From contig JAUPFP010000022.1 of NCBI GenBank assembly GCA_036925085.1, forward strand, positions 1,422,501 to 1,486,500: a DNA stretch of 64,000 bases. The letters are read 5' to 3'. This document shows, piece after piece, positions 11,574-23,700 of this stretch. The first letter of the stretch is position 1; each line of letters starts with the position of its first letter. The translations under genes and the position numbers were made by a program. The notes beneath the pieces were generated by a model, which worked only from the letters and a program-made list of their open reading frames with translations, ran no database searches and was not told the origin of the DNA. This DNA is from Brachycybe producta. Lineage: Eukaryota; Arthropoda; Diplopoda; Playtdesmida; Andrognathidae.

Positions 11574-12616
11574 TTTTCAGAAAATCGATTTGCATTCTAC
11601 TGAACTAAATTTCAGTTTTTCTTACAAATTTGTATCATTTATCTTCTAAAATAACTAAAAAAAAAAAATTCTTCTTTGAAATGAAGAGTTTTAATAATTT
11701 TTAGTAAAAATGAATTTGCTAGGAATTTTACTTTTAATTCTGTTTCTGAAGGTTCAAAGTGACCTTTAGCTACACACCATTTTACCTGTTGTACATCTTA
11801 TTTGGTGGACCTACGCCCTATAAAGGAGGACATTGCAGATTCCAAACATTCCAACATTTTATAATAAAAAAAATTCTGTTTTATCACAATATCGAATTAC
11901 AGTTTTTATACAGAATTAAAAGTTTAAGATGAGAATTAATAGTTTTGCAAACAATGAAAAATTTCATTCAAATCATTTTCAGAGAAAAATCTATATTTTT
12001 TTAGAAGAAACTTTTTATAGAAACTGAAAGTTTAATTTAAACTATGAGATAACCAAAATAAAAAAATAAGCATTTGATGAGAAGTTTTTTGAAAATTGTC
12101 ATTTTTTTTGCTTTTTTTTTTCCCCTTAAGCTATTTTTTTTCTCAAATTCTCATAAAAAGTTAATTTTAAAAAAAATATCATAATATCGTTTTAAAGTGG
12201 AAACCGTTTAACACGAAATGTAAGGGACCAGAATATTTTCTCATCTGAAATGAATTTCTTGTTTTTTTTTTTATATTATTCCAAAACCATACTTAAGTTC
12301 GCGTTATCCGATTTTTTTTTGGGGGGGGGGGGGGGAGGGTTATTCGTTTTCGTGTTAAATAATTATCATTGCAGGCCATTATTTACTAGTTTATATCTTT
12401 ATTCGTTTGTTTTCAAAACAAACTTTTAAATTAAAACATTTTAGATTTTAACTTCTATCACATGTTTAATTTAAAAGTTAATTTTTGAAAACATTTCATA
12501 ATAATATTTTGAAGTGGAAATCGTTTAACACGAAATGGAAGGAACCAGAATGTTTTTATGTTAAACGAAGCCACCTTAAACATCATTCAAAAGTTCCTTC
12601 TAAAAAAAAACTATAA

Positions 12617-12820
12617 AGCTTGCGGCACACTACATCGGAACGGTCGGAACGAATCGGAATTTTTTTGATAACAAGCATTTCAATGGAGCTTCCCGCATTC
12701 GAAACAACGTGGCGTTTCCTATCCGATTCTAGCTAGTGTGCGAGGCTCCATTGAAATTCTTGTTATAAAAAAAAATTCCGATTCATTCCGTTCCGATCCG
12801 ATGTAGTTTGTGACTTGCTT
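12617..12820. mobile_element. Palindromic MITE (AAGCTTGCGGCACACTACAT type)
   Basis: The left arm AAGCTTGCGGCACACTACAT, with CGGAACGAATCGGAATTTTT, is matched on the right by AAAAATTCCGATTCATTCCG and ATGTAGTTTGTGACTTGCTT. Inner arms also pair (GCATTTCAATGGAGC with GGCTCCATTGAAATTC). Confidence 0.8.
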
Positions 12821-13387
12821 AATAATACTTCCAACGAATCTTAAGTAAATTTACTCAAATTAACCATATCTCAATTAAAATTATTAATTAATAATATTTA
12901 GTTTATATTACAATAATAATTATAACAAAAAAAAAGAAGGGGAATAAACAACAAAACAAGATTCCCATTCATTTTTATAGAATAATAAAAACAGCTAAAA
13001 ATCTTGATAAACATATTAAGAGATCTGAATGTCACATCAAATTTGCATATCCACAAAGATAAAACATATGAAGAAAAACAAAAACGCCCAACTTTATATA
13101 ATATACATATATATTAAATTAGCTACAACACTAATTTTTTTTAATTAAAAGAGAGAATTGATTCGATGTTACGATGTTGAAAAAACCTGCACTTATATTA
13201 GATTTTGTAAGCCACAAAACACTTCTTTCGAGCCAATAATTGTTTTTTTTTATATAAATATGGCTCACAAAATCCATTAATATCATTAATTTATATCATT
13301 TTTTTTTAACAAATTGGAAAAGCAACTTTGAAATGACATTAAAAAAAAATACTGCTAATAATGAAATAATCAAGAAATGAGACCACG

Positions 13388-13918
13388 AAGGTCGGTTTAC
13401 ATTAGGCAACATAAATGTAGTACTGTGTTGTACCACATGTGTTGTGCAACACACAGGCATCTGTAGACAGCTTCAGAATTTCTTTGGCTCCGCCCTTTTA
13501 TGAGCGTCAGACCAAATATCAACCAATTAAAAATAAAAAAGGGCGGGACATGTGACAAACAGACCCAGTAACAAACCAATTAGAAATTGATGACGCTCAT
13601 GAAAGGGGCGGAGCCAAAGAAATTCTGAAGCTGTCTACAGATGCCTGTGTGCAACACATGTGTGGTTTACACTGTGATACACTTGTTACAGCAAGTTGGC
13701 GGCTGAATTTAATCTTGCCAGTGGTCATTATTCATTAATATGCACCCCTTTTTGCAATAATGATGGATCGTGGCTTCCCATTGGCTACAACATTTTCTCC
13801 AGCCACAAAAAGTTGAACAGAAGTTTCTACAACACATAAAACGCGGTTAGAGTGTGGTGGGGTTTTAGTGTACCACATTTTTATAACACCACTTTGTTGC
13901 CTACTGTAAACCCACCTT
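13388..13918. mobile_element. TIR element interrupted by a second MITE
   Basis: The outer ends are AAGGTCGGTTTACATTAGGC and its complement GCCTACTGTAAACCCACCTT. The interior contains TGTACCACAT-type subrepeats. A 196-base element of another family is inserted at 13453-13648 with a perfect 9-base duplication of host sequence, which dates the outer element as older. Confidence 0.82.
13453..13648. mobile_element. Mutator-like MITE, nested, 9-base target duplication
   Basis: Termini are ACAGGCATCTGTAGACAGCT and its complement ending CAGATGCCTGT. GTGCAACAC occurs immediately on both sides (13444-13452 and 13649-13657). Arms contain GGCTCCGCCC boxes. A sister copy is at 26195-26390. Confidence 0.88.
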
Positions 13919-14700
13919 AAGACACACTACTACAAAAATAAAATAACAAATTCGGAAACCCATCGAACGTCAAGCACATATTTCGAAGAGTGACACGACA
14001 CGAAGACGGTTACGATTTCAAGTGTCGTGATAGAAATAAATGCAAAAACAAACCCAGGGCGACAACGAATATATATCACGTAACCAAATGGCACTGTAAA
14101 CCCGACATGGACACAAAACACGCACGATAGTCACGAGAGAGTGAAATAGAAAGAAACTATATACTGTTGCATAAAGTTGACCAAAAAAAAAAATAAACTT
14201 CGATCGATAATAAATGCGACCGCGTGTGTGCGAGAATTAAGAGAAAAAAATGTGGACACAACGAAAGAAGATAAATATCTGAATGGCGAAAAACACGTTA
14301 AGAAGTAGTCGTTACGCTGCGCTCTTTATAATGCGTAAGGTGCAGTCTTGAGTGAAAGACTGAAAAATATATACATAAACTAAAGGTTCACGGCACGGAA
14401 ATTTTGGATTTCGAGAATTTAAACTCGATAACACCTGAAAATCAGCTCAAAAAGCCAAATGTTGTCAAAGCGAATTGCTCCTAGTCATACTGTATATGGT
14501 TGTCATTTAAAAGTCGAAATCGTTCTTTAAAAAAAAACGTTTTCTTAAGTCTTTACGAAAGAAACAAGATTAAAGCGACACAAACTCGAGAACGAAAAGA
14601 CAAAATTCTGAAGCACGTTATTATTTACAAGAAGAGAACCCCACAACGTACCGTTCATTCGTAGCACGAGAAAGATCCGTCTCCTGGAATTTTTTTTTTT

Positions 14701-17700
14701 TTAGATCTTGGCGTTTGTACCGGGTCTCGGCGAAATTCCTCTAGGCCTCAGAACTCCTTCGGTCGGACCCTGTGCCGTCATAGGATAAGACGTTGTCCTC
14801 TTTGCCGATCGTCTCCTTCTTAAACCAGTGTATTGTCCTGGTAATCCAAAACAACCTCTCGGTAGGACCATTCGAGCGTTGCCCTGAGCAGATCTAGAAC
14901 CACCGTGGGCCGTAAGATCACTCAGATGAGCCGCATATCCATCGCTGAGGATCTTTTTAAGAATGAAATAATCATTACGAATGAGTTTTATTTCATTTCC
15001 GTCCTCCTTCTCTCCGTATATCGTTGCAATCCAACCTGAGCCTGAGCGTGCTGCTTTTTAGATGCTTTTCCTACAATGAAAATCTGCTCGGTTTTGAGTC
15101 CTATCGATGTGTACATTGAAATGTCCTTGCTCGATCCATAAGCAGCATGGATTACAACATCAGCCTAAAAACAAGACAGAAAAAAAAGTTGTCAAATATC
15201 GGTTATCAAAATCTATCGCAAGGTGGTTCAGTTTTTCATTTATTTATTAAAAGAAAAAAATTAATTAAAATCACATTTTTGTGATTCAACTTAATTTAGA
15301 ATTGATTTTCTTTCTGCTAAACTCAAATTGTCTTTGATTTCATTTGATTTTCACCGGATTTTTTTCTAGTTTAATTCAAATTAAAACAAACATTTTACAT
15401 TAAAATAAGATTATTATTTAAAGAGGATTTTCTTAATTTAAATTGGATTTTCTTAATTAAAATCAGAATGTTTCAATTTAATTAGATTTTAAATCGGATT
15501 TTATTAATTAAAATTGGATTTTCTTCATTAAAGGCAGTTGTTTTTATTTAAATTTTATTTAAATTGTATTTTCTTAATTAAAATCAGAATTTTTCAAATT
15601 TAATTTGATTTAAATTGGATTTTCTTTATTCAAATCAGATTTTTCTAATTTAATTTGATTTCAATGAGTTTTTTATGTTAATCTGATTTTTATTTTATGA
15701 TTGAAATCAAATTTTTTCTATATTTTTCATTTTAAATTATTGTCTTTGTATTTATTACGACAAATTACAATAACTACATTAACGGCCGATTCTGTCAACT
15801 ATTAAGTCAACGATCATTTGAGACCCACGTATACCGTAGACATTATGACTCTGACTTAACTTTTGATACAAACGGCTGCAAAATTAAGTGAAGAGTGAAA
15901 GTAAAAAAAAAAAAAAGTTTAAGAACAAAATGAAAAATTTCTTTTGAAAGCCAGTTTTAGAAAAAAACTGGTGGGAGAAAAACCAAAAAAAAAAATTATA
16001 AAATGAGAAATAAAATCAGAAAAGAGAAGAAAATCACGTTAATTTAAGTGACACTGATCTATCTAAAAAGAAAGCACGAAACGTACGTCGTGAACGAGAT
16101 GTCTGAGGTAATCGGCCTTATGACGTAAAGGATCAGTGCAGAAACCATCGACAAACGAAACAAGTCCATGAGGAAAGTTATGCTGAGCCAGCCAGCAAAC
16201 CACCTTTTGTTGTTGCATGTCTGGGCGACCCGTAACGTAAATGATCAAATAACCTAACTCCTGCCAATGTCTGCGTAACAAAGCCAAAAAAAAACACTTA
16301 AAAACATAAGAGACAACACTTATGAAATTGTCGAAAGGGAGCTTGAGACCTAGCGACATCCACGGCACCGGCTCGTACTTTAGGATCTCTTCCAGTGACA
16401 GAAACACTGGCTGTGAACGAACCGTCTATACTGAATACAACACATTCCGTTTTCGGTGGTACAACAACAAGATGAAAGTCGACCGAAGTGTGATCGCCTC
16501 TAAAAAAAAAACAAGCAAAACCACATCGTAATCAATTTAAGTCTCTTCTTCTTGGATCCACGTCCCGCACAGAGCCGGGACGGTCAGTGATGATGATGAT
16601 GATGATGAGAAGCTAGGCTACCCTGCCTAACATCAACTCCGCAAACAAAGAGATTCGAAACCGAGACCCTCAGCACCACAAGCGGAGGCTATCTCCACTG
16701 TGCTACCGAGGCGTCGGCCATTTTAAGGTACGTAAACAACTTAATAAATAAAACAGACCTAACAACCATTTTAACTGGATACATTCCGTATCCCATGGAT
16801 TTGTTTTCTGGTATCGTGTAAGTTAGACGTCCGCTCTTGTCCGTCACTTCTGTACTAAAATACGACCATTCTCCATTCGGTGGATCCTTCATGATGTGAA
16901 CGTCAACCTAATTTTCCAAACGAACAATCATCATCATCAGAAATCTCTCCACTACGACAACTAATGAAACAAATACAAAGCAATCGAACCTTTTCACCCG
17001 TTAGCGCAACCATATCCAAAGGTCCGTACATGAACCTAGCTGTCAACACCTGAGGTGCATTCTCGCAAACGATGACGTCATTTGCTCTATGATTGGCGTT
17101 CACATTCTAAACGAAAACACCATAACATTAGCAGGAACGAAGAGAACGCTTCTCAGCTAAAACTAAGAAAAACCTACATTTACCTTGAGTTTAACTGATG
17201 TCCGCTTCTTCATCCACTTCTCTCGTGGTTGAGCCGGACTAAAAACGTTACACTCTTTGTCGGTATCGCCTTGAAGTGTTCCAACATCGGCACGAGTGAG
17301 CTTAGGATTAATTTAATAAAAAAATAACTCCCATTAATGATAAAAAAGGACGTGGTCCTCTTCGCTATTCGACAAACCTGTCGTAAAATGAATGCGATAA
17401 CGTCCGACGATTCCCAGTAACTTGCATGAAAAAGATGCGGCAGAGCATTCAATGGGAAATTGTTTAACCCTTCTGGACAGTAAAGGGCGTAATCGAGTCG
17501 TTTTGTTCCCCACCATTTTTGAGTCACTTTGCACGAATAAAAAATACGCACGAGAGGGTGAAAAAATGTCATACAGAGATTTTAACAAAGTTTACAAACA
17601 GTTCGACTCGTCACAGACTTTCAGAAGAGCAACATTAAGGAGAAACGAAACTATTTTAGAAACTAGAACTCGTAGCTGAATCACTGAATATATAATTTTT

Positions 17701-20700
17701 CATGTTGTAAATTTCAAAATACAAACTTTTAATAGACATAAAAATATCATCTGTTTAAAGTTGAGGCATTTTTAAACTTACGTAAAAAGCTTATTTTGAA
17801 AGATATCAATATTAAAATACTCTGAAGAGATTGAGTTACCCTTCTAGTTTCTAAAACACTTCAGTTCCTCTTAATTTTGCTGTTGAAAACAGATTAGCCA
17901 CATCTTAAAAACAGCTTAATGGAATCAGTTTAACATTAAATCTAAACGACTAGAATATTTCATCATGTTTATACTATTCTAAGACACCAAACCGAAAATA
18001 TATTTTGTCTTATCCTATTTTTTCGTTTAACATAAAATGGAAGGAACAGAAATATTTTTATAGTAAGGTGTTTTTCTCTCGAACTGTGACTATTCTGTCT
18101 TTCACGAGCCAAATGAAGAAAAACTTGAAACATGTTGATATCTTTCAAAATAAGCTTTTTATTTGTGTTTGAAAATAAGCCAACTTTAAGCTAACAAACG
18201 CTTAGGAGACGCTATTTTTAAACTTTTTCCTATAAAAAGTTTATTTTTGAAAGATATCAACATGAAAATACTCTTAAGTGATGAGCAACCCTTCTACTTT
18301 CTAAAATACTTTCTAGTTTCTCTTCATTTTTGATCTTCTGTAAGACAGAATAATCAAAAAATCAGCTGTTCAGAAAACCATATTAAAATAAATTTTGTGT
18401 TAAAAGAAACAATCATCTTAAGAGACCAAAGCGAAAGTATATTTTATATCATCGGACTTTTCGTGTTTTTCGTTTTCGTGTTAAACAGTTTGCACTGTAA
18501 AAGCAAAAATTATGGAGACGTACGGGCACTGATAGTATAAAGAGGAACGCTTTCGACCACACCAGACATTACGCTTTGCATGCTAGCCTCGGACATCCTT
18601 CTAAGGTTAAAGTTCGGAGTCGTCGATCCGACTAAAGCCATCTCGGCAAATAACGGAGAATTGCTTTGTATACATTCCACTGTAACCAATTTAAAACACG
18701 TTAAAAATATTTATCGTAATTTTCTCGATAAACACAAACGAGGAAATGATAAAACTAACAAAGATGACACGGAAGACCATCTCCGAGTGGATACTTTGCG
18801 TAACGAGCTACTTTGACCGGCTGCAGCGATGCAAAACGAGCACTAACGAGAGGTTCAATCCTAGCTGCTAAAGGATCCATTGGATGGAAAAGATTATAGA
18901 CCTGATTACAAATGGGACGAGCAGGAGCCGCTGGTAATTCGACCAAAAAAAAAAAAAAAACGCAAACATAAATAAATTAATAATAGTAACGATAACAAAC
19001 GCTGCATAAAAATGATGATCTCAACTGTTTTTATCATCAAACGAGTGAATCTTTCGGAATGCAATCACCATTCCCAGTGGTGATCCAAACATGAAGAAAT
19101 CGCTGACGTCGAAGTCGAATTTTGTAACGTGAGATTGTTCACTCGAACATGAACTTCGACGTCGAAACGGAGGAGCCGAAAGATGAGCATCTCCGTGTTC
19201 TCGACCACTCGAAGACGAAGAGTGAAGAGGATGCGAATGCGAATGTTGATCTTCACTCTTCGGAAGGTCGGAAATACCAGAATTATAACTTCCATCACTG
19301 ATTGATATCAATGGATTATGTTTTGGAACAGGACCGGGACTCAACGGTTCTGCTTCCGGAATACTACTCTCGCTTCCGAAACGACCGAAATGATTTGGAC
19401 GACAAAGCGCATCGTAAGCGATGATTGAACCCACGCTGTCGGCTAATAAAACAACCTATAAAAATCACGTTTATTAGCGATTTAAGATATTTGATGAATG
19501 TTAATTTTCGAAATTTCGCCAGTTTAAAACCACTTTAAATCCGATTTTAAATAAATTTAAATAAAACCTACCTGGCCATTAAATCCGATTCCATACTCCG
19601 TCCTGAGAAACTCGTGGTAAGATTGATTCGTCAACTGGATAACGCGAGAGACAACTTCGTAATACTCCGCAGATGAAGTGGCAAACAGAGGAATGGCTCC
19701 GATGGGAAGGAAGTCGTGAGTTCCAGTTGCAGCTGCTGGATAACTTCCATCGAGGTTCGACGAAGATGCAGCCGTTGCATCGAAACTATACGGATTCAAA
19801 CTGTAACAAATTATAAGATACATTAAAATCAAATTAAATTAAATAACTCTGACTCCTCAGTGTTTTTGAAAAGAGCTTTAAATAAAAATTTGGAAGTGTT
19901 TTAGAAACTAGAACGGTTTCTGAATCACTTAATAGTATTTCATGTTCGAAATCTTTAAAAATAAACGTTTTATAGTTTTTTAGGACATTTCAAAGTAACA
20001 TAAAAAGCTTACTTTAAAAGATATCAACATGAAAATACCATTAAGTGATTGAGCCACTTTCAAATTTCTCTTAATTTTCTTCTCAAAAAATTCAAGGGGC
20101 TTTTATACATTAAAACCAGATTAATTTTGCTTCTGTAACGCAGAATAACCAAGAGTTCTATTCCAAATGTTTATCTTTCATTCACGTATTTTGCAAATCT
20201 TTTATTATAAAGTGTCTTAAATCTTGTCCTACTGCAAAACACGCACCTCGAAAGAACGCCGAGAGCCTCCAGACAAATCTGTGGGCAAGAAACAAGCCGT
20301 ATTGCCACATGTCCACACAAGCTCGGATAATGTTGACGTGCGACCGTTTCGAACGAAGCCTTAAAGGTAGAAACGTCCGCCTTCTTGATGGCAAGATCAG
20401 CCGTCATGTCCAGTACACTGCCAGCGTGTAGAACCAGAACAAGAACGTTCGTCGGACAAGGGTGATGAGCTGGAGACAATGTGGGCGAACAAGGTAAAGA
20501 CATGTCGATGCTACAGCTGCCCATGGCTGGAAGTGTCCGACAATGACTCTGTTCCGTCGTCATCCTTTGAATGAAAGTCGGTTTAAAAATACTGTCTAAA
20601 AGTAAACACAAAAAAAATTAGCAACGTTATTTGCAAACACAAAGAGGACACACTTATCAAACACTACCATCTTTGTAGAATTCAGAGTTTGGAGAAGCGT

Positions 20701-23700
20701 TTTCGTCCTCCGTAATGAACTCTAGCGAACTCCACTTCGTCAGTGTCGATCGATCATCCATTTCTTCTGTCATCGACAACAACAAAATCTTGTCAGAATA
20801 CCAATTCCGATGTCAAATTGTGTGAATTAACACATTACGACATACATTAACAAAAAAAACCTTGTTCACGATTACCAGATTTTTAGAAAGCAACATTAAG
20901 AAAAAAATGTTAAGTGTTAAAAACTAGAACAGTAACAATAACTCCAAAATAAATACATTATGCCAGTTTCTGTGACTAATTTCAATCATTTTTTGTTTTG
21001 CTTTGTATAACTTTTGTAATATTTTCCCTTTTCTAACTCTCAAATTAATTTCTGGGAAAAATCACCCTAAATATAAAACGGTTCCTTATTAGAGCTGCGA
21101 ATAATGTTTAAACATAACTCTTCCACTTGATGAGCGAAGCAAGCGAGACATTTTTGTTATAAATTATATTCCATTTAAATCAAATTAATTTCCATTATTC
21201 CAAATATATTCCATTAGACTATGGAATTCTCTTCTAGTATCTAGTTCTTTGTTAGGACGATTTCAATTTAACAATGATGTCTTATTTTGGTTAAATGATA
21301 ATCATTTGTGATTGGGAGCTAATCTTCCCCTTGTCACATGTCTTTCGAACTGATTGCAGGCGTACTGAGTTGAATATGAAAATTTTAAATTTTTTTTATA
21401 GCATTTGATGTTGCTTTTTCAAATTGCAGTAAAAATTTTAATTTTTTTTACAATTTTATATGGTAAGTCATCAACTTACACGGATTCCGAGCCCCGTATC
21501 GATTGGCTCTGTAATAGCATTTGACTTACGCAGCTTTTCAACTTACACAGAAACCCCCGGAAATCAAGAAGGACTTAATGTAAAAAAAAGAATTCTTCGA
21601 CTTTACATGATTTTTTGACAAAAATGACTATTGTTCATGACTTCCCCTTATACAACTTAACCGAACCCTGACTACGGGTCGGTATAAGCTCTGTAATGTC
21701 TTGCTTATGAAACACAAAAATAGTCAAACAGTTAAATTCCAATAGTTCGCTTTCATTTTCATGGAAATGACTGCTTAGAAAATCGCCTTAAAATCGTGAA
21801 CAAGTGCTATTAATAGCATACAACAATAACAAACACAATACGGAACGGAACGAAAACACACCGAAGATACTTACCGGGAACGTATGTCAAAGAACACGTC
21901 CCTAATCGAAATAAAATAAACAAAACAAAAAAATACAATCGCTCTAATCATGCAAATTAATTTCTACGTCTATAAGGCAAAAATAAATTAAACAAAAGTT
22001 TTCTCGATCCGTATTTTTTTTTTGCAAGACAAACAAGTGAAAACGAAATATTCAGAAAAAAGGCAATGAAAGATACAAACCCTCGCAGTCGAAGAACTCG
22101 TCATCTGAACTTGAATCGGAGTGACGAACACAACTTCCCATCCTCCAGTTGGCCAACTGAAGATCGAAACTCTTATTCGAATTGCAACCTACAAAATTTA
22201 TCACAAAAAAGTCAAAAGACGTATTTTGTATTCGTATATTCGTATTCGTATTTTGTACAATTGAATTGAAATGAAAAAAATGAATTCATTTCCATTCGTT
22301 TTTCGAAAACAATTTCAAGTCAAAGTTAATTTCGCCTTTGAAAAAACAGAATAACAAGAGTTCGACGGGCGTTTACACTTTAAAATCAATTTTAAGAAGA
22401 ATTATTTAAGCAATTTCGTTTACTCTTCTAGTTTCAAAGATATCCTTTTTCGAAATCCTTTCTTTTTTACAAAAAAAAAACTTCACAAGAAACAAAATAA
22501 CTTCAGTCTTAAGTTTGAACTAAGAAAATACGAAGGCACCAACCTGGAGAATGTAGTCCTGCACGAGAACTACTCCGTGACCATAGTCTCTGTCGAGTTG
22601 CCTCGTGTACACTCGATTCCAGATGCTGATTGCTTCCAAGGACTAAATCCTTGGGTTTGTTAGGTTTTGGAGAAGCGGCCGGCGACCAAGACGACGACAG
22701 TCGAGAGGATTCGTTGTCACCCGTTTCTACTCTAAGCTCTCTGTTGTCCGTCTCTTTCGCAGCCTTCGCCTCCTCTTCCACCGATCGATTAACGTCGGTG
22801 GTGGATTGAGACGTTACCGTCGTCAAACTTTCCGAGGCCATCTTCTTGGCCAGTGCCTCTTGAGTTTCTTTCTCCAGTCGTCGGATGTCGTCCATCGTGA
22901 GTCCGAACCATTCGTCCTGCCAGGCCCATGCCTGACGGTGAGCTCTCAACATGGTTTTCCTTAATGCTGAAAAATGGTATTCGTCATTTACGGGCAAGAG
23001 GATTTTACAACTCAGTCTCTTAAACCGATTCGCAACGTTTTAATAATTTCTTTACAATTATCTTACTTGTATTGTTTTCAAACACAAGAAGAAATAAACT
23101 CAAAATCTTAGAAATTTTTTTTTACCGATTAGCAGCCGCTTAGCCTCTAATTTGGCGATGGTACAACTTTATCGCCTTATTTCCGGCCTTTGCTTGAAGG
23201 CTAGCGGCTCCTAATCGAAAGAATACTCAAAATATTTTTGAGTTTTATCTTTTAATGCGTTTAATTTGAAGTCGATACAACTTTTTCGCCTAATTTCGCG
23301 CTTTTGTTTGAAGGCTAGCGGCTCCTAATCGAAAGAATGCTCAAAATATTTTTGAGTTTTATCTTTTAAGCGTTTAATTTGAAGTCGATACAACTTTTTC
23401 GACTAATTTCGCGCTTTTGTTTGAAGGCTAGCGGCTCCTAATCGAAAGAATGCTCAAAATATTTTTGAGTTTTATCTTTTAATGCGTTTAATTTGAAGTC
23501 GATACAACTTTTTCGCCTAATTTCGCGCTTTTGCTTGAAGGCTAGTGGCTCCTAATCGAAAGAATGCTCAAAATATTTTGAGTTTTATCTTCTAATGCAC
23601 TTAATTTGAAGTCGATACAAAAAAAACGCCTCGAAAACTGAAATGACCACAAGATTACAAAAGCACGTTTTTTTTTCAGCACTTGTGATAAAATCCTTCA

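Larger units (their letters stand above)
11537..14700. other. Gene-free convergent interval between the metallopeptidase and PITPNM genes
   Basis: Both flanking genes end here. The interval holds an AATAAA at 11568, AT-rich low-complexity DNA, a G run near 12319, a MITE at 12617-12820 and a nested pair of MITEs at 13388-13918. The right part should include the PITPNM 3' UTR. No further coding exon was recognised. Confidence 0.6.

Noticed and set aside
16640-16720. tRNA gene
   Set aside because: A and B boxes are present but the sequence does not close into a cloverleaf and runs into a SINE tail.
19065-19298. Second minus-strand frame within the DDHD exon
   Set aside because: An out-of-frame shadow of exon 19026-19455, which joins in phase to both neighbours.
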